Below, piece by piece: positions 30,751-39,958 of a stretch of 64,000 nt of DNA. The DNA comes from Hoylesella shahii DSM 15611 = JCM 12083 (GTDB taxonomy: Bacteria > Bacteroidota > Bacteroidia > Bacteroidales > Bacteroidaceae). Position 1 is the first letter of the stretch, and each line of letters starts with the position of its first letter. Below the pieces are notes generated by a model. It did not search any database and was not told where the DNA came from. It saw nothing but the letters and a program-made list of their open reading frames with translations. The stretch spans positions 28,072 through 92,071 of the forward strand of contig NZ_BAIZ01000008.1 in the NCBI RefSeq assembly GCF_000613445.1, in the 5' to 3' direction. The position numbers and the translations under genes are program-made.

Positions 30751-31065
30751 TTACAGCAAGGCTTTGAATTTAGCATCCAATGTTTCCTTGTTGGTAGCAC
30801 CCACAAACTTGTCTACCAGCTGTCCGCCTTTGAAGAACAAGATGGTGGGAACGCTACGTACTCCAAATTCTGATGCGATTTCGTCGTTCTCTTCTACGTC
30901 GCATTTTCCTACAACAATCTTACCATCGTAGTCAACTGCCAGTTCCGAGATAACAGGGCCAAGCATTTTGCAGGGTCCGCACCATGTTGCCCATAGGTCA
31001 ACTACCAATGGCAATTCGCCATTCTTGTAACTCTCGAAGTTTTCTGTTGTGATTTTTACTTCCAT
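30751..31065 (-). CDS. trxA: Thioredoxin
   Basis: 104 residues, cytoplasmic (no signal peptide), single thioredoxin fold. The active site WCGPC spans C29-C32 in DLWATWCGPCKMLGP. The family's buried Asp is visible in LPLVVDLWA (D23), and the cis-proline in VRSVPTILFF. It reduces protein disulfides with electrons from thioredoxin reductase, which is not in the window. Followed by its own terminator and transcribed away from dnaE, with a repeat-filled spacer between. Confidence 0.96.
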   Translation of the reverse strand: MEVKITTENFESYKNGELPLVVDLWATWCGPCKMLGPVISELAVDYDGKIVVGKCDVEENDEIASEFGVRSVPTILFFKGGQLVDKFVGATNKETLDAKFKALL

Positions 31066-31273
31066 AATGATGTATTCCTTTCTTATTTGTTACTAATCTA
31101 TTTTTGGGTTTGTTTTGTATATCTTCTTTTAGTGCAAACACTGTGCCATAAAATGTTTGTTAAGTCTATTCCTTTTTCTTTCCAATTGGTTTAAGTGTTG
31201 CAAAGTGCACTCATTTTGTACACAATACGTGTTGGCGAGTGAGTTTCTAGGCGGTGTCTTGTTACGTGTCAGC

Positions 31274-31326
31274 CATGTGCAATAATGCCATGTGCAATAA
31301 TGTCATGTGCAATAATGTCATGTGCG
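31274..31326. repeat. 15-bp tandem repeat, 3.5 units
   Basis: Three near-identical copies of CATGTGCAATAATGT (first ends in C) plus a partial fourth (CATGTGC). Directly precedes MITE copy C. Confidence 0.9.
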
Positions 31327-31340
31327 GCTGTCAGTTTAAT

Positions 31341-31532
31341 CCAAATCGGTCGTTAAAGCCTAAACAGATTTTGTTTTATTGTCGAGCAGATTGCCTGTCT
31401 TTGTAACGTAGGGTAGCGGGTTACGCCTAGTAGCAAAGGCATACAAGATGCCGACAAGAAAATAAAAGATGTTAGGAAACAACACAAAAACAATAGTTCT
31501 GGAAACATTGTGGTCTAACGACCGATTGGGGG
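31341..31532. mobile_element. MITE-like element, copy C (192 bp), inserted at the dnaE stop codon
   Basis: Left end CCAAATCGGTCGTTAAAGCC, right end GACCGATTGGGGG. Flanked by direct repeats TTAAT at 31336-31340 and 31533-31537; the right one contains the dnaE stop codon (TAA on the minus strand), so insertion left the protein unchanged. The two halves of the element are imperfect inverted copies of each other, meeting near GTAGCGGGTTAC. Confidence 0.8.
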
Positions 31533-34500
31533 TTAATTCACCTTATAGTTCATATTGGGGTCGCCCTCCACGTAGTTCACCAGTGTGCGTTCCACTCTTA
31601 TTGGTGGAATGTTCGACCTAAGCAGTAGCGTGTTGTGTGTTTCGGTGTCGAACACCTCAAAATACAATTCTGTTTGTCCAGGCGAGTCGCTCACCATTGT
31701 CACAATGTCGTTCACCATTCTTTGGTCGATGTGCCCGCTGTCTACCATTATCGTAAATCGCTGCACACGTTTTTCGAATGTTGTTTGCAAGTATTCTATG
31801 TTCAGCACCTGCAAGTCAACAAACTTACTTCCCTCATATTTCTGCGTAAACTTGCATTTCACAAAGAGAGTGCGGCCCACTTCGAACATACCGTTCCATC
31901 GTCCCCATTCCTCTCCAAAGAAAGCCAGTTCGCCCGAACCCGAATAATCTTCGATGGTAACAAAGCCGCAGGGCTTGCCAGTCTTGGTTACAGCCGAGCG
32001 GGTGTTGGTAACCATGCCTGCAAATGTCACTTCAGCCTTTTTCAGCAGTTCCATTTTGTTTTCCAATTCGTTGCATCCGGTGTTGCACATGGCGTTGAGC
32101 ACAATCTTATAATCGTCTAAAGGGTGTGCCGAGAGATAAATACCCACCAGATCGCGTTCTTTGTTAAGGCGTTCTATGCTGCTCCATCGTTCGGCTTGTG
32201 GCACTGGCGGCGTTGCCACTTCCACGGCATTGCTTTCGCCGAAGAGCGAATTGCGCATTTGCTGTTGTTCCATTTGGAAGAGCTGACCGTAGCGTGTGAT
32301 GTTGTCGATAAAGGTTGCGCCCTTGTTGTCGGTGCCGAAATAGCTCTCGCGTGCAATGCCCAGACTGTCAAAGCCGCCACTAAGCGCCAAGCTTTCAATG
32401 GCCTTTTTGTTCACAGCGCTAAGGTTCACGCGTTGCACCATATCAAACACCGAGGTGTATGGCCCATTCTTTTCACGTTCTTGTATAATGGCTTGTGCAG
32501 CTGCGTCGCCCATGCCTTTGATGGCACCGAGTCCAAAACGTATCTCGCCATGTTTGTTAACACTAAATTTTATGCGCGATTCGTTTACGTCGGGACCAAG
32601 TGTTTTGATGCCCATTGCTCGGCATTCGTCCATAAATTTGGTGATATCGGAAATGTTAGCAAGGTTTCGGCTCATCACGGCAGCCATATATTCGGCTGGA
32701 TAATGCGCCTTGAAGTAGGCCGTTTGGAAAGCCACCCACGAGTAGCATGTGGCATGACTCTTATTAAAAGCATACGAAGCAAACTTCTTCCAGTCTTCCC
32801 AAATCTTGTTGAGCACTTCCTTTGGGTGTCCGTTTTTCATTCCGCCCTCATAGAACAGTGTCTCCAACTTATCCATCTGTGCAATAAGTTTCTTACCCAT
32901 GGCCTTTCTTAGCGTGTCGCTTTGTCCGCGAGTAAAGTTGGCCAGCTGCCTAGAGAGCAACATCACCTGCTCTTGATACACCGTGATACCGTACGTATCT
33001 TTGAGATACTTCTCCATGCAAGGGATGTCGTACTTCACTTTTGAGGGGTCGCGTTTGCGCTCAATAAAGTCGGGTATGTAGTCCATTGGCCCTGGGCGAT
33101 ATAGCGCATTCATGGCAATGAGGTCTTCGAAGACCGATGGTTGCAGCTCGCGCAAGTATTTTTGCATACCAGCCGACTCAAATTGGAATGTTCCAATCGT
33201 TCTTCCTTCGCAATACAGCTGGTAGGTTTTCGGGTCATCAATGGGTATTTTCTCCAAGTCGATGGTCTTTCCCGTAGATATGCGCACGTTTTCCACGGCT
33301 TCTTTTAGGATGGAAAGCGTCTTCAGTCCCAAGAAGTCCATCTTGATAAGTCCCGTTTCTTCGATAACGTGCCCGTCGTATTGGGTGCAAAGCAGCTTAT
33401 GTCCAGGGTCGGCTTTGTCTTCTGCTGTCGAAACAGGCACCCAGTCGCTAATGGCGTCGCGGCAAATAATGGTGCCACAGGCGTGAATACCCGTTCCGCG
33501 CACTGTTCCTTCAAGCATTTTGGCATACATCATGGTGTTGCGCAGACCCTCATCGGCCGATGCTTCAGCTTCGCGCAGTTCGGGAATGGCCTTAATGGCA
33601 TTGGCCACACTCATTTTCAAGCCATCGGGCAATTTGTCGGGGATTAGCTTACACAAGTCGTTTACAATCTTGAGTGGCACTTTTTCCACACGTCCAACGT
33701 CTTTAATCGAGTTTTTCGTGGCCATTGTTCCATAGGTAATGATGTGCGCCACCTTGTCGTGTCCGTATTTATCTTCCACCCATTCCAGCACGCGCCCGCG
33801 TCCGTCGTCGTCAAAGTCGGTATCAATATCAGGCAACGAAATACGGTCGGGGTTAAGAAAACGTTCAAACAGCAAGTCGTATTTTATGGGGTCTATCTTT
33901 GTTATGCCCAAACAATAGGCCACAACCGAGCCTGCTGCCGACCCACGTCCCGGCCCAACCATCACGTCCAATTCGTTTTGTGCCGTGTTGATAAAGTCTT
34001 GCACGATGAGGAAGTAGCCAGGGAAACCCATTGTTTTCATAATGTGCAATTCGAAGTTTACGCGTTCTCGCACCTCTTCGGATAGTGGGTCGCCATACAA
34101 GCGCTTAGCGCCATCGTAGGCCAGTTTAGCCAGATAGTCGGCTTCAAACTTAATTCTGTATAGCTTTTCGTATCCGCCCAGCTTTTTAATCTTCGATTTG
34201 CCCTCTTCGGGTGGCAGTTGGTTTTCGCCGTTTTCGTCGCTCGTAAACTCGTCGTAGAGTTCTTGTTCTGAGATGCGTTCCCGCCATTGTTCCTCTGTTC
34301 CAAAGTCTTCGGGTATGGGGAAGAAGGGCATGATGGGCGAATGGTCGATAGAGTAGGTTTCCACCTTGTTCAAAATCTCCACCGTGTTGCGCATGGCCTG
34401 TGGCAAATCGCCAAACACCTCATTCATTTCTTCGCGCGTTTTAAACCACTCTTGCTTTGAGTAGAGCATGCGTGTGGGGTCGTCTAGGTCTTTGCCCGTC

Positions 34501-35240
34501 GACAAGCACAGTAGGTGGTCGTGTGCTTCGGCGTTCTCTTGGTCAACAAAATGCGCATCGTTCGTGCATACCACCTTGATACCAAATTCTTCTGCCAGTT
34601 CCAACATCACCTTATTGGCGCGCTGTTGCAGCGGAAAAGCCTCGCGATTGGCGCGGATGTGCGGGTCTTTCACCTCATGTCGTTGCAATTCCAGGTAATA
34701 ATCATCGCCAAACACACGGTGATACCATTGCGCGGCCTCGCGTGCGCCCTCCATATCATTTCTTAAAATCTTGCGCGGAACTTCTCCGGCGATGCATGCC
34801 GAGCAAACAATAAGTCCCTCGTGATAAGTCTCAAGGTCTTCGCGGTCGGTTCTTGGGCGCATGTAATAGCCGTCAACCCATGCCCTCGACACCAGTTTTA
34901 TCAAGTTTTTATATCCCGTGTAGTTCTTTGCCAGCACAATAAGGTGGTAACCACTCATGTCTCCGTTCTCCTTCACCTTGTCTGTTTTGCGATGTCTTGC
35001 CACATACATCTCGCAGCCAATGATGGGTTTAAATTCGGGTAACCCTTCCTCTTTGCGTTTTCCGTTAACCTTTTTGCAATAGTTAAAAAACTCTTTTGTG
35101 CCGAACATGTTGCCATGGTCGGTAAGGGCCATGCCACTCATGCCGTTAGCAATAGCCTTATCTACCAGGCGTTGTATGCTCGATTGCCCGTCTAGAATAG
35201 AATAATATGTGTGTACGTGAAGATGAACAAAGTCTTCCAT
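31533..35240 (-). CDS. dnaE: DNA polymerase III alpha subunit (DnaE)
   Basis: The replicative polymerase, 1235 residues. The N-terminal PHP domain starts FVHLHVHTYYSILDGQSS. The catalytic palm carries GPGRGSAAGSVVAY and LPDIDTDFDDDGR, the paired metal-binding aspartates. The fingers region has YRPGPMDYIPDFI and TYGITVYQEQVM. The C-terminal part has the helix-hairpin-helix/OB region (VTFAGMVTNTRSAVTKTG). The frame extends 14 codons further up, but the ATG at 35240 gives the family N-terminus and fits a -7 box at 35280-35287. Intact despite its length. A MITE-like element sits right at its stop codon. Confidence 0.97.
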   Translation of the reverse strand: MEDFVHLHVHTYYSILDGQSSIQRLVDKAIANGMSGMALTDHGNMFGTKEFFNYCKKVNGKRKEEGLPEFKPIIGCEMYVARHRKTDKVKENGDMSGYHLIVLAKNYTGYKNLIKLVSRAWVDGYYMRPRTDREDLETYHEGLIVCSACIAGEVPRKILRNDMEGAREAAQWYHRVFGDDYYLELQRHEVKDPHIRANREAFPLQQRANKVMLELAEEFGIKVVCTNDAHFVDQENAEAHDHLLCLSTGKDLDDPTRMLYSKQEWFKTREEMNEVFGDLPQAMRNTVEILNKVETYSIDHSPIMPFFPIPEDFGTEEQWRERISEQELYDEFTSDENGENQLPPEEGKSKIKKLGGYEKLYRIKFEADYLAKLAYDGAKRLYGDPLSEEVRERVNFELHIMKTMGFPGYFLIVQDFINTAQNELDVMVGPGRGSAAGSVVAYCLGITKIDPIKYDLLFERFLNPDRISLPDIDTDFDDDGRGRVLEWVEDKYGHDKVAHIITYGTMATKNSIKDVGRVEKVPLKIVNDLCKLIPDKLPDGLKMSVANAIKAIPELREAEASADEGLRNTMMYAKMLEGTVRGTGIHACGTIICRDAISDWVPVSTAEDKADPGHKLLCTQYDGHVIEETGLIKMDFLGLKTLSILKEAVENVRISTGKTIDLEKIPIDDPKTYQLYCEGRTIGTFQFESAGMQKYLRELQPSVFEDLIAMNALYRPGPMDYIPDFIERKRDPSKVKYDIPCMEKYLKDTYGITVYQEQVMLLSRQLANFTRGQSDTLRKAMGKKLIAQMDKLETLFYEGGMKNGHPKEVLNKIWEDWKKFASYAFNKSHATCYSWVAFQTAYFKAHYPAEYMAAVMSRNLANISDITKFMDECRAMGIKTLGPDVNESRIKFSVNKHGEIRFGLGAIKGMGDAAAQAIIQEREKNGPYTSVFDMVQRVNLSAVNKKAIESLALSGGFDSLGIARESYFGTDNKGATFIDNITRYGQLFQMEQQQMRNSLFGESNAVEVATPPVPQAERWSSIERLNKERDLVGIYLSAHPLDDYKIVLNAMCNTGCNELENKMELLKKAEVTFAGMVTNTRSAVTKTGKPCGFVTIEDYSGSGELAFFGEEWGRWNGMFEVGRTLFVKCKFTQKYEGSKFVDLQVLNIEYLQTTFEKRVQRFTIMVDSGHIDQRMVNDIVTMVSDSPGQTELYFEVFDTETHNTLLLRSNIPPIRVERTLVNYVEGDPNMNYKVN

Positions 35241-35279
35241 TTTGTCTTTCTTGTTTCCTGCGTAATTAAATTTCAGCTT

Positions 35280-35287
35280 CAAAGTTA
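35280..35287 (-). promoter_or_regulatory. -7 promoter box for dnaE
   Basis: TAACTTTG on the minus strand, 39 nt before the chosen ATG. It overlaps the first codon of the longer alternative frame, supporting the shorter protein. Confidence 0.65.
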
Positions 35288-35472
35288 CGCCATTTAATCC
35301 ACATCAGCAAGCGAAAGCAAAAAACAATGTACTAAAAAGGCGTTGCTGCATGGTCTTAAATTCTGTTCTCGCAGGCGTAGCATGATGCTAGCACATGGTT
35401 GTTTGCATGGATAGGGGGCGAAAAAACATAAAAAAAGTGAGCACGTGTTTATGGTGTTAGAGATTTATTACT

Positions 35473-35480
35473 TAACTTTG
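35473..35480 (+). promoter_or_regulatory. -7 promoter box for the 35.5-kb gene
   Basis: TAACTTTG only 2 nt before the first in-frame ATG (35483). Transcription would start near 35487, so the ATGs at 35489 or 35492 are more likely starts, with a very short leader. Confidence 0.6.
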
Positions 35481-35491
35481 CAATGCTAATG

Positions 35492-35872
35492 ATGAAGAGA
35501 ACAACAAACATAATACTCTCTTTCATACTCTCTTTAATGATTGTGTGGATTGGTTCGGGCATCATGACCGTGGTGTGCGAACATACTGGTAGTGTGTCTG
35601 TTGCCCATCAGTCTTCTAAAAGACATTGCAATGATGCAGATGCCAACCATTGCATGAGGCTGCAAATAAGAACCTTGTCGCCTACAGATATGGTGCCAAC
35701 TGGTTTTCATCATCTGCAGCCCGTGTTGCTTTCGTTGCTTCCGCAGCTTGTAACGCACTACGATTTATTGCCTTTGCCTGTTTGTGCAAGGGCATCTTGG
35801 AGAATGTCGCATCCGCTTGTGCATGGTACCAAACGGCAATATCTCCGGTTACTTACAACACTTTTAATTTGA
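35492..35872 (+). CDS. Small secreted protein upstream of a metal-type TonB receptor
   Basis: 126 residues with an N-terminal hydrophobic segment (NIILSFILSLMIVWIGSGI), then a His/Cys-containing part (VVCEHTGSV, SSKRHCNDADANHCM) and LSPTDMV. Small Bacteroidetes proteins of this pattern, with a Cys/His region followed by LSPT, commonly precede TonB receptors linked to HMA proteins; here that receptor starts 297 nt downstream. Three Cys and several His could bind metal (inference). The start at 35492 is chosen from the promoter position; 35483 is possible. Confidence 0.55.
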   Translation: MKRTTNIILSFILSLMIVWIGSGIMTVVCEHTGSVSVAHQSSKRHCNDADANHCMRLQIRTLSPTDMVPTGFHHLQPVLLSLLPQLVTHYDLLPLPVCARASWRMSHPLVHGTKRQYLRLLTTLLI

Positions 35873-36169
35873 TTTTGTTGTTTCCCGTTGCTTTAAATTT
35901 AAGTAATGGAAGGCCTTTTGTGCCCTTTTTGCGCCATGCAAGAAGGGATAATTGTGTCAAATTATCAACGCTATTGATACCAAATCCTCGCCTTATGCTG
36001 TGGGTTGTTTAGCTTGTGCACGCAAGCGTCTAGTCTTATGGACAACCATTATCTGTCTTTAATCTGTTTTTGATTAGGTCGCTAGGGTAGTAGTAGCGCA
36101 AAGTCTCACCAGTTTTTGCAGCCGTGGTTTGTGGTATCATCAACTTTATAAACAACAAAATCAAACCAA
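35873..36169. other. Spacer before the TonB receptor
   Basis: 297 nt without a gene. No clear promoter box or terminator, so whether the small secreted protein and the receptor share a transcript is open. Confidence 0.45.
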
Positions 36170-38281
36170 ATGAATAAAATGATATATTTATCGGGCATCT
36201 CACTTCTGTTTGTTATGCCTGTGGCAGCACAGCAAGTAACCGCCGATACTGCTGCAATAATGAAAGAACACACCCTGTCTAACGTCACCATTACAAGTCG
36301 TAAGGCAACCATGCGCTCGCTTAAAGGCGCACTTAATGGCAAAGACATCTCGCGCGACGAACTTTTTAAGGCCGCTTGCTGCAACCTTGGCGAGAGCTTT
36401 GTGACCAATCCTTCGGTAGATGTAAACTACACCGATGCCACCACCGGTGCTAAGCAAGTAAAAATGTTGGGCTTGAGTGGTACTTATGTGCAAATGCTAA
36501 CCGAAAATCTGCCTAATTTTCGCGGTGCTGCATTGCCTTATGGCTTGGGTTATGTGCCTGGAAACTGGATGAAAAGCATGCAGGTGAGCAAAGGCAATTC
36601 GTCGGTGAAGAATGGATACGAAGCCATGACCGGACAAATAAATGTGGAATATGTAAAGCCCGAAGACGAAAAAGGGCTGTCGTTAAATCTCTATGGCAGC
36701 ACCATGGGGAAAGTTGAAGCCAATGCAGATGGCAATATTCACATCAACGGTAATAAAAATCTTAGCACAGAAATACTGGCGCACTTCGAGAATAATTGGA
36801 ACCATAGCGATGGTAATGGCGATGGATTTCAAGACGACCCCCAGGTTAAACAGTTCAACTTGCAAAACCGCTGGTTCTGGAAAGCGGGCAACTACATGCT
36901 ACATGCTGGCTTATCGCTTTTAAAAGAAGACCGAACCAATGGGCAAGTAGCTGGAGCGTTGCCCTTGTATGGTGGCACAGCACCTTACCGAATTGACATT
37001 GGCACACAGCGATACGAGGCTTATATGAAACATGCCGTTATACTTAATTCCGCACATGGCACAAACATCGCCTTACTGGCTAATGCATCTCTACATAAGC
37101 AAGATGCACTTTATGGCATAAAACAATATGATGTGAACGAGAAAAGTGCCTATGCATCGCTAGTGTTCGAAACCGATTTCACACCCAAACACAATCTCTC
37201 TGCAGGTTTGAGCCTTAATCACGATTATCTGCGCCAAAGCTTAACTTTGCCTTTAGGTGCTGTTGCTGCCAATTATGGCAATCTCTATCCCATGGAACGT
37301 GGCTTAGAAAGCGAGACAACACCTGGCGCATACGTGCAATACACTTACAATCTCAACAATCATCTCGTGGCGATGGCTGGCTTGCGCTTAGATCATAGCA
37401 ATGTGTATGGCACATTCTTTACGCCGCGTTTTCACCTTAAATGGATGCCCACACACCTTCTCACCGTTCGTCTTTCGGCTGGCAAGGGTTATCGTAGCCC
37501 GCACGCACTGGCCGAAAACAATTACTTGATGGCTTCTGGGCGTCGGCTTATTATAGACAACTTGAAACAAGAAGCGGCATGGAACTATGGCAGTAGTCTA
37601 AGCTTTGTTATCCCTATAGGCAAACAGGCGCTTAAGCTAAACGCCGATTATTATTACACCCATTTCTTAGAGCAGGCAATAATAGACTACGACTCCAATC
37701 CCGAAGAATTGCACATCACCAATCTTAATGGTAAAAGCTACTCGCACACTTTCCAAATAGATGCTTCGTATCTTTTCTTCAATAGTCTTGAGCTTACAGC
37801 GGCCTATCGTTATAATCTCGTTAAAACCACTTATGGCCAACAACTTTTGTGGAAACCATTGCAAAGTAGGTATAAAGCTCTGCTCACTGCTAGCTACAAA
37901 ACACCGCTTGCACTATGGCAGTTTGATGCAACGGCGGTGTTGAATGGGGGTGGCAGAATGCCACAACCTTACACCATGGCATCGGGAAATCTCTCGTGGC
38001 AGCCCAATTTTAAGGCTTATCCACAGCTTAACGCGCAGGTTACGCGTTATTTCAAACATTTCTCGGTGTATGTGGGTGGCGAAAATCTCACTAATTATAA
38101 GCAACATAATCCCATTATTGGCTTTAGTAATCCATGGGCTAACAGCTTTGAACCCACAATGGTTTATGGGCCCGTTCAAGGTGCGATGGCTTATATTGGC
38201 ATTCGAATTAATCTGGGGCAACGCTTTAATGGCACAGTCGCGCTAATCCCACAATACTGCATGTCTAGTGCCTGTCCTTAA
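36170..38281 (+). CDS. TonB-dependent receptor, probable copper or other heavy-metal transport
   Basis: A 703-residue outer-membrane receptor. Signal peptide 1-21 (LFVMPVAAQ). The plug domain has ACCNLGESFVTNPSVDVNY, GAKQVKMLGLSGTYVQML and GYVPGNWMKSMQVSKG. The TonB-dependent barrel has FTPRFHLKWMP, SAGKGYRSPHALAENN and a C-terminal YIGIRINLG. There is no carboxypeptidase-like extension and no adjacent SusD, so it is not a SusC. The HMA-domain protein 94 nt downstream and the Cys/His protein upstream suggest a metal, most likely copper, substrate. Family secure; substrate inferred. Confidence 0.88.
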   Translation: MNKMIYLSGISLLFVMPVAAQQVTADTAAIMKEHTLSNVTITSRKATMRSLKGALNGKDISRDELFKAACCNLGESFVTNPSVDVNYTDATTGAKQVKMLGLSGTYVQMLTENLPNFRGAALPYGLGYVPGNWMKSMQVSKGNSSVKNGYEAMTGQINVEYVKPEDEKGLSLNLYGSTMGKVEANADGNIHINGNKNLSTEILAHFENNWNHSDGNGDGFQDDPQVKQFNLQNRWFWKAGNYMLHAGLSLLKEDRTNGQVAGALPLYGGTAPYRIDIGTQRYEAYMKHAVILNSAHGTNIALLANASLHKQDALYGIKQYDVNEKSAYASLVFETDFTPKHNLSAGLSLNHDYLRQSLTLPLGAVAANYGNLYPMERGLESETTPGAYVQYTYNLNNHLVAMAGLRLDHSNVYGTFFTPRFHLKWMPTHLLTVRLSAGKGYRSPHALAENNYLMASGRRLIIDNLKQEAAWNYGSSLSFVIPIGKQALKLNADYYYTHFLEQAIIDYDSNPEELHITNLNGKSYSHTFQIDASYLFFNSLELTAAYRYNLVKTTYGQQLLWKPLQSRYKALLTASYKTPLALWQFDATAVLNGGGRMPQPYTMASGNLSWQPNFKAYPQLNAQVTRYFKHFSVYVGGENLTNYKQHNPIIGFSNPWANSFEPTMVYGPVQGAMAYIGIRINLGQRFNGTVALIPQYCMSSACP

Positions 38282-38375
38282 CAACTCCTTTGAACCATAA
38301 AATTGAATAAATATTATCACTAAGGGTGGGTGTGCTGAGCGTTAGTTCGGCCACCGCCCATAAACAAACAAAGAC

Positions 38376-38705
38376 ATGAAGAAGTTATTTTTTACGATGC
38401 TGCTTTTTATGGTAGCCATGATTGCAGCCGCCAAGGATTTTAAAACCGTTGTGTTTACCACCACTCCGCAGATGCATTGCCAAAGTTGCGAAGCCAAAAT
38501 TAAAGGCAATCTCCGCTTTGAAAAAGGGGTGAAAGAAATTAAAACAGATGTTGAGGCCCAAAAGGTTTACATAACCTTCGACCCTAAAAAGACTACTGAG
38601 GAGAAATTGCAAAAGGCATTCGAGAAGTTTGGTTATAAGGCTGAAAAAACCGATAAAGATGCCAAGATTCCCGTACATGGCGACGAACAATGTGAGAATA
38701 TGTAG
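38376..38705 (+). CDS. Heavy-metal-associated (HMA) domain protein with signal peptide
   Basis: 109 residues. A hydrophobic signal (LFFTMLLFMVAMIAAA) is followed by one HMA fold with the metal-binding motif MHCQSCEAKI (CxxC) near residues 31-40. The ferredoxin-like pattern continues to KAFEKFGYKAEK. The tail GDEQCENM adds a third Cys. HMA domains bind Cu(I) or related soft metals. Signal peptide plus the adjacent TonB receptor suggest a periplasmic metal carrier paired with it. Ends in a strong terminator. Confidence 0.87.
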   Translation: MKKLFFTMLLFMVAMIAAAKDFKTVVFTTTPQMHCQSCEAKIKGNLRFEKGVKEIKTDVEAQKVYITFDPKKTTEEKLQKAFEKFGYKAEKTDKDAKIPVHGDEQCENM

Positions 38706-38716
38706 TAAACCCTCTA

Positions 38717-38797
38717 AAAAACTACGCTCCATGTAAAAGCTGCCTGAATAAATATGCTAAGGAGGCTTTACAACGGGGCGTTTTTTATTTCTCTTTA
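38717..38797 (+). terminator. Terminator after the metal-handling set
   Basis: Two-tier stem: outer ACGCTCC / GGGGCGT, inner TGTAAAAGCTGCCT / AGGAGGCTTTACA, then TTTTTTATTT. Confidence 0.78.
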
Positions 38798-38841
38798 ATT
38801 GTTGTTTTATTCTTGTTTATAGTAGCCGGCTTTGGAGAAAT

Positions 38842-39360
38842 GTAAAATATATGGCAGATGTTTTAACATTGTGAGTGGCTTTTTTATCACCAACTGCCAA
38901 CTCGCTCGCAAATAATCCATTCTCGCGAGGGGTTGTTTTTGTATAAAAAGAAGTTGGATGGTGCATCTTGGTGAAGCGGATTTTAGAAGAGATAAACCGT
39001 GTTTTTTATGAATTTTCGAGCTATTTGCACCAAAATGCGATGCTAACTCCTACAAAATGCAGTGCTATCTCCTACAAAATGCAGTGCTATCTCCTACAAA
39101 ACGCAGTGCTATCTCCTACAAAACGCGGTGCTATCTCCTGCAAAACGCAAGGTAAATGCAGCAAAACGCAGAACAAAATGCTATGTTTTGCAGATCGTAG
39201 AGAGATCTTTTGTCTAAAAAATGATACATGGATTACGTGTTTTTGGACTGAAAAGTGGCGTAAAAAGTGGGTTTTTACCACTAAAAAGCGGTTTTTGGGG
39301 AGGCGAAAAATAGCGAATTAAACGCCAAATAGAACGTCCAAAAGGTGCAAAAAGGCGGTT
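38842..39360. repeat. Composite 0.5-kb repeat, copy 2 (opposite orientation)
   Basis: Reverse orientation relative to copies 1 and 3. The conserved block (CCTCGCGAGAATGGATTATT on the minus strand, then TTGGCAGTTGGTG) is at 38885-38931. A 22-bp array follows at 39017-39169, about seven units, typical plus-strand unit AGTGCTATCTCCTACAAAAC+GC. The distal part near 39340 has the outlying TTTTTGCACCTTTT-like segment. No gene. Confidence 0.78.
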
Positions 39361-39922
39361 TAGTGCTTAAAACTGATGTAAAGCAAAACGTAAATGTTGG
39401 AGATTTGGACAAAATATTGCACTTTTTAGCCTTAATTTTCTCTAGAATTTTTGTTTTTAAAAGTATGTTTTGTAAAATAATAATACTTAATTTAACAAAG
39501 CCGATAAACGTATGTACTTGCAAATAGTGGCTATGCTTTTAGTGGGTTTAAGCATAATGCTATTTTTCTAGCTGCTTTTGTTCAGGATGGTTTTATTGTT
39601 CATGGTTAATTGAGGGGGATTGTGCAAGTAACAAACGCGAAGAAGATTGCAGTTTATGCAAGATGGAGACTAAACATAAGTTGGCAAACCCTCGTGCAGT
39701 GTTGGGCAATGGTGTTCTTTGCTGGCTCGACACTATTAGCCGTCAAAGCCGTGTAAGACCATTACGTAAATAATTAAGTTTGCATTTATTTTCTTGCGCC
39801 CATAGATTTGTTGTTCTCCAAAAACCTGTAAAACTCCATCCCTTTCTCGTTAAATTTGCCTATTTATCGTTCAATGTGTGAAGAAAATGTTACACGCACT
39901 TGTCTAATGCGTTAAAAATCAT
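39361..39922. other. Gene-free spacer before psd
   Basis: About 560 nt, AT-rich. Nothing recognised apart from the psd promoter at its right end. Confidence 0.5.
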
Positions 39923-39930
39923 TATCTTTG
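39923..39930 (+). promoter_or_regulatory. -7 promoter box for the psd-gldH run
   Basis: TATCTTTG, 28 nt before the psd ATG. Confidence 0.65.
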
Positions 39931-39958
39931 CATCCAAATAAAAAAGCAACAACCACCA

